From Citrobacter sp. On2M (GTDB lineage Bacteria > Pseudomonadota > Gammaproteobacteria > Enterobacterales > Enterobacteriaceae), in contig NZ_WPCV01000004.1 of assembly GCF_018035235.1 (NCBI RefSeq), forward strand, positions 124,001 through 188,000: a stretch of 64,000 nt of DNA, written 5' to 3'. The position numbers and the translations under genes were made by a program. This document shows positions 20,633 to 31,222 of this stretch, piece by piece (within the stretch, counting starts at the first letter, position 1; the number at the start of each line of letters is the position of its first letter). The notes under the pieces are model-generated. The model was given only the letters and a program-made list of their open reading frames with translations. It had not been told where the DNA came from and did not search any database.

Positions 20633-21385
20633 TTAAATGACGTCTATCTCAGCAACGGACGGGTAAATCCAGCTAGGTCTGAACGGCATGCTGTCGATGT
20701 CATCAAGCGTCGATACGCCAGACAATACCAGGATGGTTTCCAGACCCGCCTGGAAGCCCGCCAGAATATCGGTACGCAGGTTGTCGCCAACGATAACCGT
20801 CTCTTCCGAGTGCGCCTGCATTTTGTTGAGCGCTGCACGAATAATCCACGGGCTGGGTTTCCCCACATAAAACGGCTTACGGCCAGAGATTTTTTCGATA
20901 CCGGCGCACAGCGCACCGCAGGCAGGATAAAAGCCACGGCCGTGAGTATCCGGGTTTGTGGCGATGAAACGCGCGCCGTTAGCCACAAAATAGGCGGCTT
21001 TATGCATCATGTCCCAGTTATAGGAACGCGTCTCGCCAACAATCACAAAATCCGGGTTCACGTCGGTAATCGTAAATCCGGCTTTATACAGTTCGTGGAT
21101 CAGCGCTCCTTCACCTACCACGTAGGCCTTTTTACCTTCCTGGCGACGAAGAAAATCAGCGGTAGCCATGGCAGAAGTATAAAAGACGCTATCGGGGACA
21201 TTCACACCTGCGGTGGCGAAGCGGTTGGCCAGATCTTGCCCGGTCTGTGAAGGGTAGTTAGTTAGCAAAACGAGCGGCAGACCTTTTTCCAGAATCCCGG
21301 TCAGAAATTCTGCCGCACCCGGTACGGCAACATTGTCGTGCATCAGCACGCCGTCGATATCACAAATTACATTCTTAATGGCCAT
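20633..21385 (-). CDS. nagD: UMP phosphatase NagD (UmpH)
   Basis: NagD is a HAD-superfamily phosphatase that removes phosphate from UMP and other nucleotides; despite its place in the nag operon it has no proven role in amino-sugar use. Starting at 21385 (MAIKNVICDIDGVLMHD) it has 250 residues, the E. coli length. The nucleophile motif DIDGVL is at residues 9-14, motif II LLTNYPS follows, and the motif IV region IVGDNLRTDI is near residue 200. An in-frame upstream start at 21613 is rejected: those codons are part of an ERIC element. Confidence 0.96.
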   Translation of the reverse strand: MAIKNVICDIDGVLMHDNVAVPGAAEFLTGILEKGLPLVLLTNYPSQTGQDLANRFATAGVNVPDSVFYTSAMATADFLRRQEGKKAYVVGEGALIHELYKAGFTITDVNPDFVIVGETRSYNWDMMHKAAYFVANGARFIATNPDTHGRGFYPACGALCAGIEKISGRKPFYVGKPSPWIIRAALNKMQAHSEETVIVGDNLRTDILAGFQAGLETILVLSGVSTLDDIDSMPFRPSWIYPSVAEIDVI

Positions 21386-21433
21386 GGACAATCCGACATT
21401 AAAAAAAGAAGGCATTACTATACACAAAATACA

Positions 21434-21563
21434 CGACATCATTCGAGTTGCATCAAGGCGGCAAGTCTGCGAAACCCCGGAGCTTACTGAAGTAAGTGAC
21501 CGGGCTGAGCAGATGCAGCTAACGCAGATGCAGCTAACGCAGAGGCAGCTTGAAGGATGACAT
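21434..21563. repeat. ERIC element between nagC and nagD
   Basis: This ~130-bp imperfect palindrome has the ERIC core (GGAGCTTACTGAAGTAAGTG then a CGGGCTGAGC run) with outer arms TTCGAGTTGC and GCAGCTTGAA. One arm is expanded by a 15-bp direct repeat (AGATGCAGCTAACGC, 21511-21525 and 21526-21540, then a partial third copy). It lies inside the nagBACD operon, is transcribed, and should form a long hairpin in the mRNA between nagC and nagD. Confidence 0.9.
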
Positions 21564-21566
21564 GTA

Positions 21567-22787
21567 TTAGCTTTCCAGCAAACGTTGCAGCAAAGTCCCG
21601 TTGAGCATTGCACGCTTCACCAGCGCAAAGGCGCCAATGGCGGAGCGGTGATCCAGCGTGGAACGAACCACCGGTAAATTGTGACGAAACGCCTTCAACG
21701 CCTGCGTGTTGATACAGCTCTCTATGGCTGGCAGTAGCACTTTATCCGCTTCGGTAATTTCGCCTGCAATGACGATTTTTTGCGGGTTAAACAGGTTGAT
21801 GGCGATAGCGATGGTTTTACCCAGGTGTCGACCAACGTGCTCGATGACTTCTGCTGCCAGATTGTCGCCTTTATTCGCTGCCCTGCAGATGGCTTTGATA
21901 CTGCAATCATCCAGCGTGAGCCGACTTGGATAGCCTTGTTTTAGCAAGTTTTGTACGCGGTGTTCGATAGAAGCATTAGCCGCAATGGTTTCCAGACAGC
22001 CGAAATTACCGCAGTGACAGCGCTCACCCAGCGGTTCTACCTGAATATGACCAATCTCACCTACGTTGCCATTGCGACCGATGAAAATGCGACCATTGGA
22101 AATAATTCCCGCGCCGGTTCCGCGGTGAACACGCACCAAAATGGAGTCTTCGCAATCCTGACTTGCCCCGAAATAGTGCTCGGCCAGAGCCAGACTGCGA
22201 ATATCGTGACCGACAAAGCAGGTGACCTTAAAGCGTTTTTCAAGCGCTTCGACCAGCCCCCAGTTTTCAACCTGAATGTGTGGCATATAGCGAATAACAC
22301 CGCTTTCAGGGTCAACCAGGCCTGGCAGGATGACGGAAATCGCAATCAGCTCGCGGATTTTCCGCTGGCAGCTCTCAATAAAGGAGGCAATGGTGTTGAG
22401 CAGCGCATACTCCAGCGTTTCCTGGGTACGCTCCGGGAGAGGGTAGTGCTCTTCAGCGACCACTTTACTGCTCATGTCATAGAGCGTGAGCGTGGTATCG
22501 TGACGGCCCAGTCGCACACCAATCGCGTGGAAATTGCGGGTTTCGGTGACGATGGAGATAGCGCGGCGGCCCCCGGTGGAGGCCTGCTGATCGACTTCTT
22601 TGATCAACCCGCGTTCGATCAACTGACGCGTAATTTTGGTTACGCTGGCGGGGGCAAGCTGGCTTTGCTCGGCAATTTGAATTCGCGAGATTGGCCCATG
22701 CTGGTCAATCAGGCGATAAACCGCCGCGCTGTTAAGCTGTTTTACGAGGTCAACATTACCTATTTGAGCTTGTCCGCCTGGTGTCAT
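21567..22787 (-). CDS. nagC: N-acetylglucosamine repressor NagC
   Basis: NagC is the ROK-family repressor of nagE, nagBACD and other amino-sugar genes and is induced by GlcNAc-6-phosphate. The 406-residue product has an N-terminal winged HTH (about residues 20-65; ISRIQIAEQSQLAPASVTKI) and a ROK sugar-binding domain with GTGAGIISNG. The zinc-binding segment CHCGNFGCLETIA carries three cysteines. It lies 8 bp after nagA in the operon, so NagC regulates its own synthesis. Confidence 0.97.
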   Translation of the reverse strand: MTPGGQAQIGNVDLVKQLNSAAVYRLIDQHGPISRIQIAEQSQLAPASVTKITRQLIERGLIKEVDQQASTGGRRAISIVTETRNFHAIGVRLGRHDTTLTLYDMSSKVVAEEHYPLPERTQETLEYALLNTIASFIESCQRKIRELIAISVILPGLVDPESGVIRYMPHIQVENWGLVEALEKRFKVTCFVGHDIRSLALAEHYFGASQDCEDSILVRVHRGTGAGIISNGRIFIGRNGNVGEIGHIQVEPLGERCHCGNFGCLETIAANASIEHRVQNLLKQGYPSRLTLDDCSIKAICRAANKGDNLAAEVIEHVGRHLGKTIAIAINLFNPQKIVIAGEITEADKVLLPAIESCINTQALKAFRHNLPVVRSTLDHRSAIGAFALVKRAMLNGTLLQRLLES

Positions 22788-22795
22788 TCTTTCTC

Positions 22796-23980
<1,185 letters not shown>

Positions 23981-24004
23981 TCATCGACAGGGCGGAGACA
24001 TCAA

Positions 24005-24805
24005 TTACAGACCTTTAATATTTTCCGCTTCTAACTCGTTAAAGTATTTCAGCGTTTTCACTTTCAGTTCCATGGTGGAAGGCTCATCGCAGACCACAAC
24101 GGCTTTCGGATGCAACTGCAGGCAACTGATGGTCCACATATGGTTAACATTGCCTTCAACGGCAGCTTGTAGGGCCTGCGCTTTCTGGTGACCCAGAACC
24201 AAAATCATCACTTCTTCAGCATCCAGCAGAGTACCCACGCCAACGGTCAGCGCATATTTAGGCACCTGGTTTACGTCACCGTCAAAGAAGCGTGAGTTAG
24301 CAACACGCGTGTCGTGAGTCAGCGTTTTGATGCGGGTACGGGAAGCCAAAGAGGAAGCCGGTTCGTTGAACGCGATGTGACCATCATTACCTACACCGCC
24401 CATGAACAGGTGGATTTTACCGTAAGAACGGATTTTTTCTTCGTACTGACGGCATTCTGCATCAATATCCGGCGCATTACCATTGAGGAGGTTGATGTTT
24501 TCTGCTGGAATATCAACGTGATCAAAGAAGTTACGATGCATGAAACTATGATAGCTTTCCGGATGTTCCTTCGGCAGGCCTACATATTCATCCATGTTGA
24601 AAGTGACAACATGTTTGAAGCTCACCTGGCCCGCTTTGTGCATTTCGACTAATGCTTTATAGGCTGTCAGCGGAGTACCGCCAGTCGGCAGGCCCAGAAC
24701 GAACGGACGATCTGCCGTTGGTTTGAACGCGTTAATACGGTTAACGATATGGCGAGCAGCCCATTTGCCGACTTGTTCAGCGGTATTCAGGGGGATCAGT
24801 CTCAT
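24005..24805 (-). CDS. nagB: Glucosamine-6-phosphate deaminase NagB
   Basis: NagB converts glucosamine-6-phosphate to fructose-6-phosphate and ammonia, linking amino-sugar breakdown to glycolysis. The 266-residue protein has the signatures FNMDEYVGL (catalytic Asp72), [13 protein letters not shown] (with Asp141/His143) and LPTGGTPL for phosphate binding. It is the first gene of nagBACD and is divergent from nagE; both are controlled by the shared region at 24806-25147. Confidence 0.98.
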   Translation of the reverse strand: MRLIPLNTAEQVGKWAARHIVNRINAFKPTADRPFVLGLPTGGTPLTAYKALVEMHKAGQVSFKHVVTFNMDEYVGLPKEHPESYHSFMHRNFFDHVDIPAENINLLNGNAPDIDAECRQYEEKIRSYGKIHLFMGGVGNDGHIAFNEPASSLASRTRIKTLTHDTRVANSRFFDGDVNQVPKYALTVGVGTLLDAEEVMILVLGHQKAQALQAAVEGNVNHMWTISCLQLHPKAVVVCDEPSTMELKVKTLKYFNELEAENIKGL

Positions 24806-24967
24806 TCTTCACCTCAAAAGTAAATGTAAGCAATTGGCGGATTGAGTCTCTGTGCAGTATTAAGCGTAACCTGGTTTTGCATCGGTAAGGATCAATCCGT
24901 TTCGATTTTTTGAATGATAAAATAAGTTTTCTTAGTTAGCCAGTGAAAGGGAGGGTTAATAACGATA

Positions 24968-24989
24968 TTTGGTGACTGAAATCACAAAA
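24968..24989. promoter_or_regulatory. CRP-like site
   Basis: The core GGTGA-CTGAAA-TCACA matches the CRP consensus TGTGA-N6-TCACA at nine of ten core positions. It fits the known cAMP-CRP activation of nag genes. Confidence 0.65.
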
Positions 24990-24997
24990 AACATGCT

Positions 24998-25020
24998 TTT
25001 AATTTGCGATACGAATTAAA
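24998..25020. promoter_or_regulatory. NagC operator (nagE side)
   Basis: The palindrome TTTAATT-TGCGATACG-AATTAAA has 7-bp perfect arms and lies 128 bp before the nagE start. Its AT-rich arms and central CG-containing core fit NagC operators. Confidence 0.65.
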
Positions 25021-25147
25021 TTTTCACACACTCTGAATGTAGATGAATGGTTAATATCGTTGTTCCAGAATCTTGTTGTCAGGAATGGTCGCACAATAAA
25101 AATATGGCTTCAAAGAAGCCTAATCGGGGTCTCGTAGGGGGAATAAA

Positions 25148-27097
25148 ATGAATATTTTAGGTTTTTTCCAGCGGCTGGGTAGGGCGTTACAGCTCCCCAT
25201 CGCTGTGCTGCCAGTCGCGGCACTGCTGCTGCGATTCGGCCAACCAGATTTACTTAACGTACCCTTCATCGCGCAAGCGGGTGGGGCCATTTTTGATAAC
25301 CTCGCGTTAATTTTCGCGATCGGTGTGGCATCCAGCTGGTCAAAAGACAGCGCAGGTGCGGCAGCGCTGGCGGGTGCGGTCGGTTATTTCATATTGACCA
25401 AAGCAATGGTTACCATTAACCCAGCCATCAACATGGGTGTGCTGGCGGGTATCATTACCGGTCTGGTCGGCGGCGCCGTCTATAACCGCTGGTCTGGTAT
25501 CAAACTGCCTGACTTCCTGAGCTTCTTTGGCGGCAAACGCTTCGTGCCGATCGCCACTGGCTTTTTCTGTCTGGTGCTGGCTGCAATCTTTGGCTACGTG
25601 TGGCCGCCGGTGCAGAACGCCATCCACGCGGGTGGTGAGTGGATCGTAGGCGCTGGCGCGCTGGGTTCAGGTATCTTTGGTTTCATCAACCGTCTGCTGA
25701 TCCCAACCGGTCTGCATCAGGTTCTGAACACCATCGCCTGGTTCCAGATTGGCGAATTTACTAACGCCGCAGGAACCGTATTCCACGGTGACATCAACCG
25801 CTTCTATGCGGGTGACGGTACTGCGGGTATGTTCATGTCTGGCTTCTTCCCGATCATGATGTTTGGTCTGCCGGGTGCGGCGCTGGCGATGTACTTCGCT
25901 GCTCCAAAAGCACGTCGTCCGATGGTTGGCGGTATGCTGCTGTCCGTGGCGATCACTGCATTCCTGACTGGTGTTACCGAGCCGCTGGAATTCCTGTTCA
26001 TGTTCCTGGCTCCGCTGCTGTACCTCCTGCACGCAGTGTTAACGGGTATCAGCCTGTTCGTTGCGACACTGCTGGGGATCCACGCGGGCTTCTCCTTCTC
26101 CGCAGGTGCTATCGACTACGTGTTGATGTACAACCTGCCGGCAGCAAGTAAGAACGTCTGGATGCTGGTGGTGATGGGGCTGGTGTTCTTCGTTATTTAC
26201 TTCGTGTTGTTCAGCGCGGTTATTCGTCTGTTTAACCTGAAAACGCCGGGCCGCGAAGATAAAGAAGACGATATCGTCACTGAAGAAGCGAACAGCAATA
26301 CTGAAGAAGGTCTGGCTCAACTGGCAACCAGCTACATTGCAGCGGTTGGCGGTACCGATAACCTGAAAGCGATTGATGCCTGTATTACCCGTCTGCGTCT
26401 GACCGTTGCCGACTCTGGTCGCGTAAACGATGCGATGTGTAAACGCTTAGGCGCTTCTGGTGTGGTTAAGCTGAACAAGCAAACTATTCAGGTCATCGTG
26501 GGTGCAAAAGCTGAATCCATTGGCGATGAAATGAAGAAAGTTGTCGCGCGTGGTCCGGTGGCGGCAGCGTTTGGTGAAAGTGCGCCAGCGGCGGCAGCTC
26601 CAGTTGCAAAGCCGCAGGCTGTCGCGAATGCGGTCACCGTTGAAGCGTTGGTTTCTCCTATTACCGGTGATGTGGTTGCACTGGAACAGGTTCCTGATGA
26701 AGCCTTCGCCAGCAAAGCAGTAGGTGACGGCGTGGCGGTAAAACCGACCGATAAAATCGTGGTTGCTCCGGCTGCGGGCACTATCGTGAAAATCTTCAAC
26801 ACTAACCATGCGTTCTGCCTGGAAACCGTGAAAGGCGCGGAAATTGTGGTCCATATGGGCATCGATACTGTAGCGCTGGAAGGTAAAGGCTTTAAGCGTC
26901 TGGTTGAAGAAGGTGCGGAAGTAACGGCAGGTCAACCGATTCTGGAAATGGATCTGGAGTTCCTGAACGCCAACGCACGTTCCATGATTAGCCCGGTTGT
27001 GTGCAGCAACAGCGATGATTTCGGCGCGCTGGTCATTAAAGCCGAAGGTCATGTGGTTGCTGGTCAGACACCGCTGTATGAAATTAAAGGTAAATAA
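25148..27097 (+). CDS. nagE: PTS N-acetylglucosamine transporter NagE (EIICBA)
   Basis: NagE imports and phosphorylates N-acetylglucosamine. The 649-residue protein joins three PTS domains: membrane EIIC (to about residue 370, about ten hydrophobic segments), EIIB with the phosphocysteine C412 in DACITRLRL, and EIIA with the phosphohistidine H569 in VVHMGIDTVAL. An Ala/Pro-rich linker (about residues 475-500) separates B from A. The ATG follows a GTAGGGGG ribosome-binding site. It is divergent from nagBACD under shared NagC and CRP control. Confidence 0.98.
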   Translation: MNILGFFQRLGRALQLPIAVLPVAALLLRFGQPDLLNVPFIAQAGGAIFDNLALIFAIGVASSWSKDSAGAAALAGAVGYFILTKAMVTINPAINMGVLAGIITGLVGGAVYNRWSGIKLPDFLSFFGGKRFVPIATGFFCLVLAAIFGYVWPPVQNAIHAGGEWIVGAGALGSGIFGFINRLLIPTGLHQVLNTIAWFQIGEFTNAAGTVFHGDINRFYAGDGTAGMFMSGFFPIMMFGLPGAALAMYFAAPKARRPMVGGMLLSVAITAFLTGVTEPLEFLFMFLAPLLYLLHAVLTGISLFVATLLGIHAGFSFSAGAIDYVLMYNLPAASKNVWMLVVMGLVFFVIYFVLFSAVIRLFNLKTPGREDKEDDIVTEEANSNTEEGLAQLATSYIAAVGGTDNLKAIDACITRLRLTVADSGRVNDAMCKRLGASGVVKLNKQTIQVIVGAKAESIGDEMKKVVARGPVAAAFGESAPAAAAPVAKPQAVANAVTVEALVSPITGDVVALEQVPDEAFASKAVGDGVAVKPTDKIVVAPAAGTIVKIFNTNHAFCLETVKGAEIVVHMGIDTVALEGKGFKRLVEEGAEVTAGQPILEMDLEFLNANARSMISPVVCSNSDDFGALVIKAEGHVVAGQTPLYEIKGK

Positions 27098-27130
27098 CTG
27101 CTCCTGAGTAAAGTAAGTTAAGTGCCTTAA

Positions 27131-27163
27131 GCGGCGGGGGATAATCCTCCGCCGCTTTTTTTT
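27131..27163 (+). terminator. nagE terminator
   Basis: GCGGCGGGGG-ATAAT-CCTCCGCCGC is followed by eight T residues, a strong rho-independent terminator. Confidence 0.95.
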
Positions 27164-27284
27164 ACAGCAAATACCCTCATATATCCTGCTGAAACACCTT
27201 TTTTGTGCAACTAATAGTTGTCTCCTGACGTCGCTTATAAGATCATGTTCCGTTATACGTTGTTTACGCTTTGAGGAATCCACG

Positions 27285-28952
27285 ATGAGTGAGGCTGAAG
27301 CCCGCCCGAGTAACTTTATTCGTCAGATCATCGATGAAGATCTGGCCAGTGGTAAGCACACCACTATCCATACACGTTTTCCGCCGGAGCCAAATGGCTA
27401 TCTGCACATTGGCCACGCGAAATCCATTTGTCTGAACTTTGGCATTGCGCAAGATTACCAGGGCCAGTGCAACCTGCGTTTTGATGATACGAACCCGGTT
27501 AAAGAAGATATCGAGTACGTTGAGTCGATTAAAAACGACGTTGAATGGTTAGGTTTCCACTGGACTGGCGACATTCGCTACTCTTCGGATTACTTCGATC
27601 AGCTTCACGCCTATGCGGTAGAGCTTATTAATAAAGGCCTGGCGTACGTTGACGAACTGTCAGCGGACGAAATCCGCGAATACCGTGGCACGCTGACTCA
27701 GCCGGGCAAAAACAGCCCGTTCCGCGATCGTAGCGTCGAAGAGAACCTCGCGCTGTTCGAAAAAATGCGTACCGGTGGTTTTGAAGAGGGTAAAGCCTGC
27801 CTGCGCGCGAAAATCGACATGGCGTCGCCGTTTATCGTGATGCGCGATCCGGTGCTGTACCGTATTAAGTTCGCTGAACACCACCAGACCGGCAACAAGT
27901 GGTGCATCTACCCGATGTACGACTTTACCCACTGCATCAGCGATGCGCTGGAAGGCATTACGCATTCTCTGTGTACGCTGGAGTTCCAGGATAACCGTCG
28001 TCTGTACGACTGGGTGTTGGATAACATCACCATCCCGGTTCACCCGCGCCAGTACGAATTCTCGCGCCTGAATCTGGAATACACCGTGATGTCCAAGCGC
28101 AAGCTGAACCTGCTGGTTACCGACAAGCACGTTGAGGGCTGGGACGATCCGCGTATGCCAACGATTTCTGGCCTGCGTCGTCGCGGTTACACCGCTGCCG
28201 CGATCCGCGAGTTCTGCAAACGCATTGGCGTGACTAAGCAGGACAACACCATTGAGATCGCTTCTCTGGAATCCTGTATCCGCGAAGATCTGAACGAAAA
28301 CGCTCCGCGCGCGATGGCGGTTATCGATCCGGTGAAACTGGTTATCGAAAACTACCCACAGGGCGAAAGCGAGCTGGTCACTATGCCTAACCATCCGAAC
28401 AAACCGGAAATGGGCAGCCGTGAAGTACCATTTAGCGGTGAAATTTGGATCGATCGTGCAGACTTCCGCGAAGAAGCGAACAAGCAATACAAACGTCTGG
28501 TGATGGGCAAAGAAGTGCGTCTGCGTAACGCTTACGTGATCAAGGCCGAACGTGTCGAGAAAGATGCGGAAGGGAATATCACCACTATTTTCTGCACCTA
28601 TGATGCCGATACCCTGAGCAAAGATCCGGCTGATGGTCGTAAAGTTAAAGGCGTTATTCACTGGGTGAGCGCGTCCCATGCGCTGCCGATTGAAATCCGT
28701 CTGTACGATCGCCTGTTTAGCGTTCCAAACCCAGGCGCGGCGGAAGACTTCCTGTCCGTCATTAACCCGGAATCGTTGGTTATTAAGCAGGGCTACGGTG
28801 AGCCATCGCTGCAGGCTGCGGTTGCAGGCAAAGCGTTCCAGTTTGAGCGTGAAGGTTACTTCTGTCTGGACAGCCGCTATGCAACAGCAGACAAGCTGGT
28901 GTTTAACCGCACCGTTGGTCTGCGCGACACGTGGGCTAAAGTCGGCGAATAA
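27285..28952 (+). CDS. glnS: Glutaminyl-tRNA synthetase GlnS
   Basis: GlnS charges tRNA-Gln with glutamine; its substrates are encoded by the tRNA operon 9 kb upstream. The 555-residue protein has the class I motif [13 protein letters not shown] near residue 35 and the KMSKS-type motif VMSKRKL near residue 268. The C-terminal beta-barrel anticodon-binding domain spans about residue 340 onward. The ribosome-binding site GAGGAA precedes the ATG. Confidence 0.98.
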   Translation: MSEAEARPSNFIRQIIDEDLASGKHTTIHTRFPPEPNGYLHIGHAKSICLNFGIAQDYQGQCNLRFDDTNPVKEDIEYVESIKNDVEWLGFHWTGDIRYSSDYFDQLHAYAVELINKGLAYVDELSADEIREYRGTLTQPGKNSPFRDRSVEENLALFEKMRTGGFEEGKACLRAKIDMASPFIVMRDPVLYRIKFAEHHQTGNKWCIYPMYDFTHCISDALEGITHSLCTLEFQDNRRLYDWVLDNITIPVHPRQYEFSRLNLEYTVMSKRKLNLLVTDKHVEGWDDPRMPTISGLRRRGYTAAAIREFCKRIGVTKQDNTIEIASLESCIREDLNENAPRAMAVIDPVKLVIENYPQGESELVTMPNHPNKPEMGSREVPFSGEIWIDRADFREEANKQYKRLVMGKEVRLRNAYVIKAERVEKDAEGNITTIFCTYDADTLSKDPADGRKVKGVIHWVSASHALPIEIRLYDRLFSVPNPGAAEDFLSVINPESLVIKQGYGEPSLQAAVAGKAFQFEREGYFCLDSRYATADKLVFNRTVGLRDTWAKVGE

Positions 28953-28972
28953 GTCGCAATACCTCCAGTCTA

Positions 28973-28999
28973 AACGCCGCGTCATGCGGCGTTTTTTTT
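28973..28999 (+). terminator. glnS terminator
   Basis: AACGCCGC-GTCAT-GCGGCGTT followed by a T-rich run forms a rho-independent terminator 20 bp past the glnS stop. Confidence 0.93.
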
Positions 29000-29382
29000 C
29001 GCAAAAAAACCGTACGCCAGGCTCCGTTTGCGGAGCGAATTAATTACATGTCTGTAATAATGGAATAGCTGAATATTTTTACGTTTAAATAACTTACCTC
29101 AATATGAAATAGGCTGAAACCGATTTCATCCTCATGGAAAACAAGCGATTTTTTCAACTTTTCAACGCTTTTTTATCTGTCGATGAAAATGTAACAGAAA
29201 GCAATCAAATATGTGCGGTTGCTCATACTATTACATACTCGTTACAGAAAGAGATTGATAATTCGCGTCGCGAAAAATAGTCTATTCATTGTAGTCACTG
29301 AGGTTTTCTTAGCGCTACTTTTTTTATTTTTTTCGCTGTCCGCTTTTGTCGGCAGCATTTTTATGTCAAAGAGGATTAACAT
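29000..29382 (+). promoter_or_regulatory. chiP promoter and leader region
   Basis: This ~380-bp AT-rich stretch between glnS and chiP holds no convincing gene. It should contain the chiPQ promoter and NagC operators: the nearly symmetric AATATTTTTACGTTTAAATAA around 29070-29092 is a candidate NagC site. The last 20 bases hold the ChiX pairing site. In relatives, chiPQ is turned on by NagC inactivation and by loss of ChiX silencing when chitooligosaccharides are present. Confidence 0.5.
29365..29375 (+). promoter_or_regulatory. ChiX sRNA pairing site over the chiP ribosome-binding site
   Basis: The 11-base run GTCAAAGAGGA contains the chiP Shine-Dalgarno sequence and is the exact complement of the seed TCCTCTTTGAC in the known sRNA ChiX. 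Pairing blocks ribosome entry at chiP. Confidence 0.85.
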
Positions 29383-30789
29383 ATGCGTACGTTTAGTGGC
29401 AAACGTAGTACGCTGGCGCTGGCTATCGCCGGTATCACAGCAATGTCGGGTTTTGTTGTCGCTCCCCAGGTACACGCCGAAGGATTTATTGATGACTCTA
29501 CCTTAACCGGCGGCATCTACTACTGGCAGCGTGAGCGTGACCGTAAAGATGTGACCGATCACGACAAATACAAAACCAACCTTTCTCACTCCACCTGGAA
29601 TGCTAACCTCGACTTCCAGTCCGGTTACGCGGCTGATATGTTTGGTATTGATATCGCAGCATTCACTGCTATTGAAATGAACGAAAGTAGCGAAAGCGGC
29701 CATCCAAACGAAATTGCATTCTCTTCCAAAAATAAAGGCTATGACGAAGATTACTCCGGCGATAAGAGCGGGATTAGCCTTTATAAAGCAGCAGCTAAAT
29801 TTAAATATGGTCCAGCCTGGGCGCGTGCCGGTTACATTCAACCAACCGGACAGACTTTGCTGGCTCCGCACTGGAGCTTTATGCCAGGTACCTATCAGGG
29901 TGCTGAAGCTGGCGCCAACTTCGACTATGGCGATGCTGGTGCGCTGAGCTTCTCCTATATGTGGGCCAATGAATATAAAGCACCGTGGCACACCGAAGTT
30001 GATAAATTCTATCAGGCCGATAAGAAAACCAGCGTAGATTACCTGCACTCAATCGGTGCGAAATATGATTTCAAAAATAACCTGCTACTGGAAGCGGCAT
30101 TTGGCCAGTCAGAGGGCTACGTCGATCAGTACTTCGCCAAAGCCAGCTACAAATTCGATTTAGGGGGTAATCCGTTTACCACCAGCTATCAGTTCTACGG
30201 CGCACGTGACAAAGTTGACGATCGCACCGTGAACGATATTTATGACGGTACGGCCTGGCTGCAGGCGCTGACCTTCGGTTATAAAGTAGCGGAAGTGGTT
30301 GACCTGCGTCTGGAAGGTACCTGGGTTAAAGCGGACGGGCAGCAGGGCTACTTCCTGCAGCGTATGACCCCGACCTACGCTTCATCAAACGGTCGCCTGG
30401 ATATCTGGTGGGATAACCGTTCTGACTTCAACGCCAACGGCGAAAAGGCAGTTTTCTTCGGCGCAATGTATGATCTGAAGAACTGGAACCTGCCTGGCTG
30501 GGCAGTGGGCGCGTCCTACGTTTACGCATGGGATGCCAAACCAGCGACCTGGCAGCTCAACCCGGATGCGTACTACGACAAAAACCGCACTATCGAAGAG
30601 TCCTCTTACAGCCTGGATGCGGTCTACACCCTGCAAGATGGTCGTGCGAAGGGCACTATGTTTAAACTGCACTTCACCCAGTACGACAACCATTCAGACA
30701 TTCCGAGCTGGGGCGGTGGTTACGGCAACATCTTCCAGGATGAGCGCGACGTGAAGTTCATCGTTATTGCTCCATTCACCATCTTCTAA
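29383..30789 (+). CDS. chiP: Chitoporin ChiP
   Basis: ChiP is an outer-membrane porin of the OprD type that lets chitooligosaccharides cross into the periplasm. The 468-residue product begins with a signal peptide (basic [10 protein letters not shown], hydrophobic core, cleavage near VHAEG at residue ~29). The mature chain is rich in aromatic, Asp and Gly residues in alternating strands, and ends in ...[10 protein letters not shown] with a terminal phenylalanine as outer-membrane barrels do. It is followed 49 bp later by lipoprotein gene chiQ. It is translated under ChiX control. Confidence 0.96.
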   Translation: MRTFSGKRSTLALAIAGITAMSGFVVAPQVHAEGFIDDSTLTGGIYYWQRERDRKDVTDHDKYKTNLSHSTWNANLDFQSGYAADMFGIDIAAFTAIEMNESSESGHPNEIAFSSKNKGYDEDYSGDKSGISLYKAAAKFKYGPAWARAGYIQPTGQTLLAPHWSFMPGTYQGAEAGANFDYGDAGALSFSYMWANEYKAPWHTEVDKFYQADKKTSVDYLHSIGAKYDFKNNLLLEAAFGQSEGYVDQYFAKASYKFDLGGNPFTTSYQFYGARDKVDDRTVNDIYDGTAWLQALTFGYKVAEVVDLRLEGTWVKADGQQGYFLQRMTPTYASSNGRLDIWWDNRSDFNANGEKAVFFGAMYDLKNWNLPGWAVGASYVYAWDAKPATWQLNPDAYYDKNRTIEESSYSLDAVYTLQDGRAKGTMFKLHFTQYDNHSDIPSWGGGYGNIFQDERDVKFIVIAPFTIF

Positions 30790-30838
30790 TGCCAATAGCG
30801 GCAGGCCGGGCGCCTGCCGCCTCGTTGAGGAAAGTGCT

Positions 30839-31171
30839 ATGAAAAAACTGATACTCATCGCCGTTATGGCATCAGGGCTGGTGGCTTGTACGCAATCCCC
30901 TGCACCGAAAGAAGACAGCCGCCTGAAAGAAGCCTACAGCGCGTGTATTAATACCGCGCAAGGATCGCCGGAAAAAATAGAAGCCTGCCAAAGCGTGTTG
31001 AATGTACTGAAGAAAGAAAAACAGCACCAGCAGTTTGCCAATGAAGAAAGCGTACGTGTGCTGGATTATCAGCAGTGTATCCAGGCCACGCGTACGGGGA
31101 ACGATCAGGCCGTTAATGCTGATTGTGACAAAGTTTGGCAGGAAATTCGCAGCAAGAATGCCGCGCAGTAA
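30839..31171 (+). CDS. chiQ: Lipoprotein ChiQ
   Basis: ChiQ is a small lipoprotein of unknown precise role made with ChiP. From the ATG at 30839 it has 110 residues with a lipoprotein signal peptide ending LVAC, Cys17 being the lipidated residue. The mature part has four further cysteines in helical, charged sequence that might form disulfide bonds. A longer frame from 30767 is rejected since it starts inside chiP and buries the signal peptide. AGGAAAGTGCT precedes the ATG. Confidence 0.93.
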   Translation: MKKLILIAVMASGLVACTQSPAPKEDSRLKEAYSACINTAQGSPEKIEACQSVLNVLKKEKQHQQFANEESVRVLDYQQCIQATRTGNDQAVNADCDKVWQEIRSKNAAQ

Positions 31172-31181
31172 TTCAAAAAAT

Positions 31182-31218
31182 GAAAAAGACAACGGGCGGA
31201 GATTTCTCCGCCCGTTTG
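31182..31218. terminator. Bidirectional terminator between chiQ and tcuC
   Basis: CGGGCGGAG-ATTT-CTCCGCCCG forms a strong stem flanked by an A-rich run on one side and TTTGCATTT on the other. It can end both convergent operons, chiPQ and tcuRABC. Confidence 0.88.
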
Positions 31219-31222
31219 CATT

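Larger units (their letters stand above)
24806..25147. promoter_or_regulatory. nagB-nagE divergent control region
   Basis: This 342-bp gap carries both promoters and no gene. A NagC-like palindrome is at 24998-25020 and a CRP-like site at 24968-24989. A second AT-rich stretch near 24915-24935 on the nagB side could be the other NagC operator. In E. coli NagC bound at the nagB and nagE operators forms a DNA loop across this gap; the spacing here (roughly 80-90 bp) would allow the same. Confidence 0.7.

Noticed and set aside
21386-21613. N-terminal extension of nagD rich in Cys and Ser
   Set aside because: The added residues are encoded by the ERIC element and nagC 3' end; the conserved HAD start is the ATG at 21385.
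27660-28985. Long minus-strand open frame (441 codons) opposite glnS
   Set aside because: It is wholly antisense to a fully conserved gene; no start signal and no recognisable domain.
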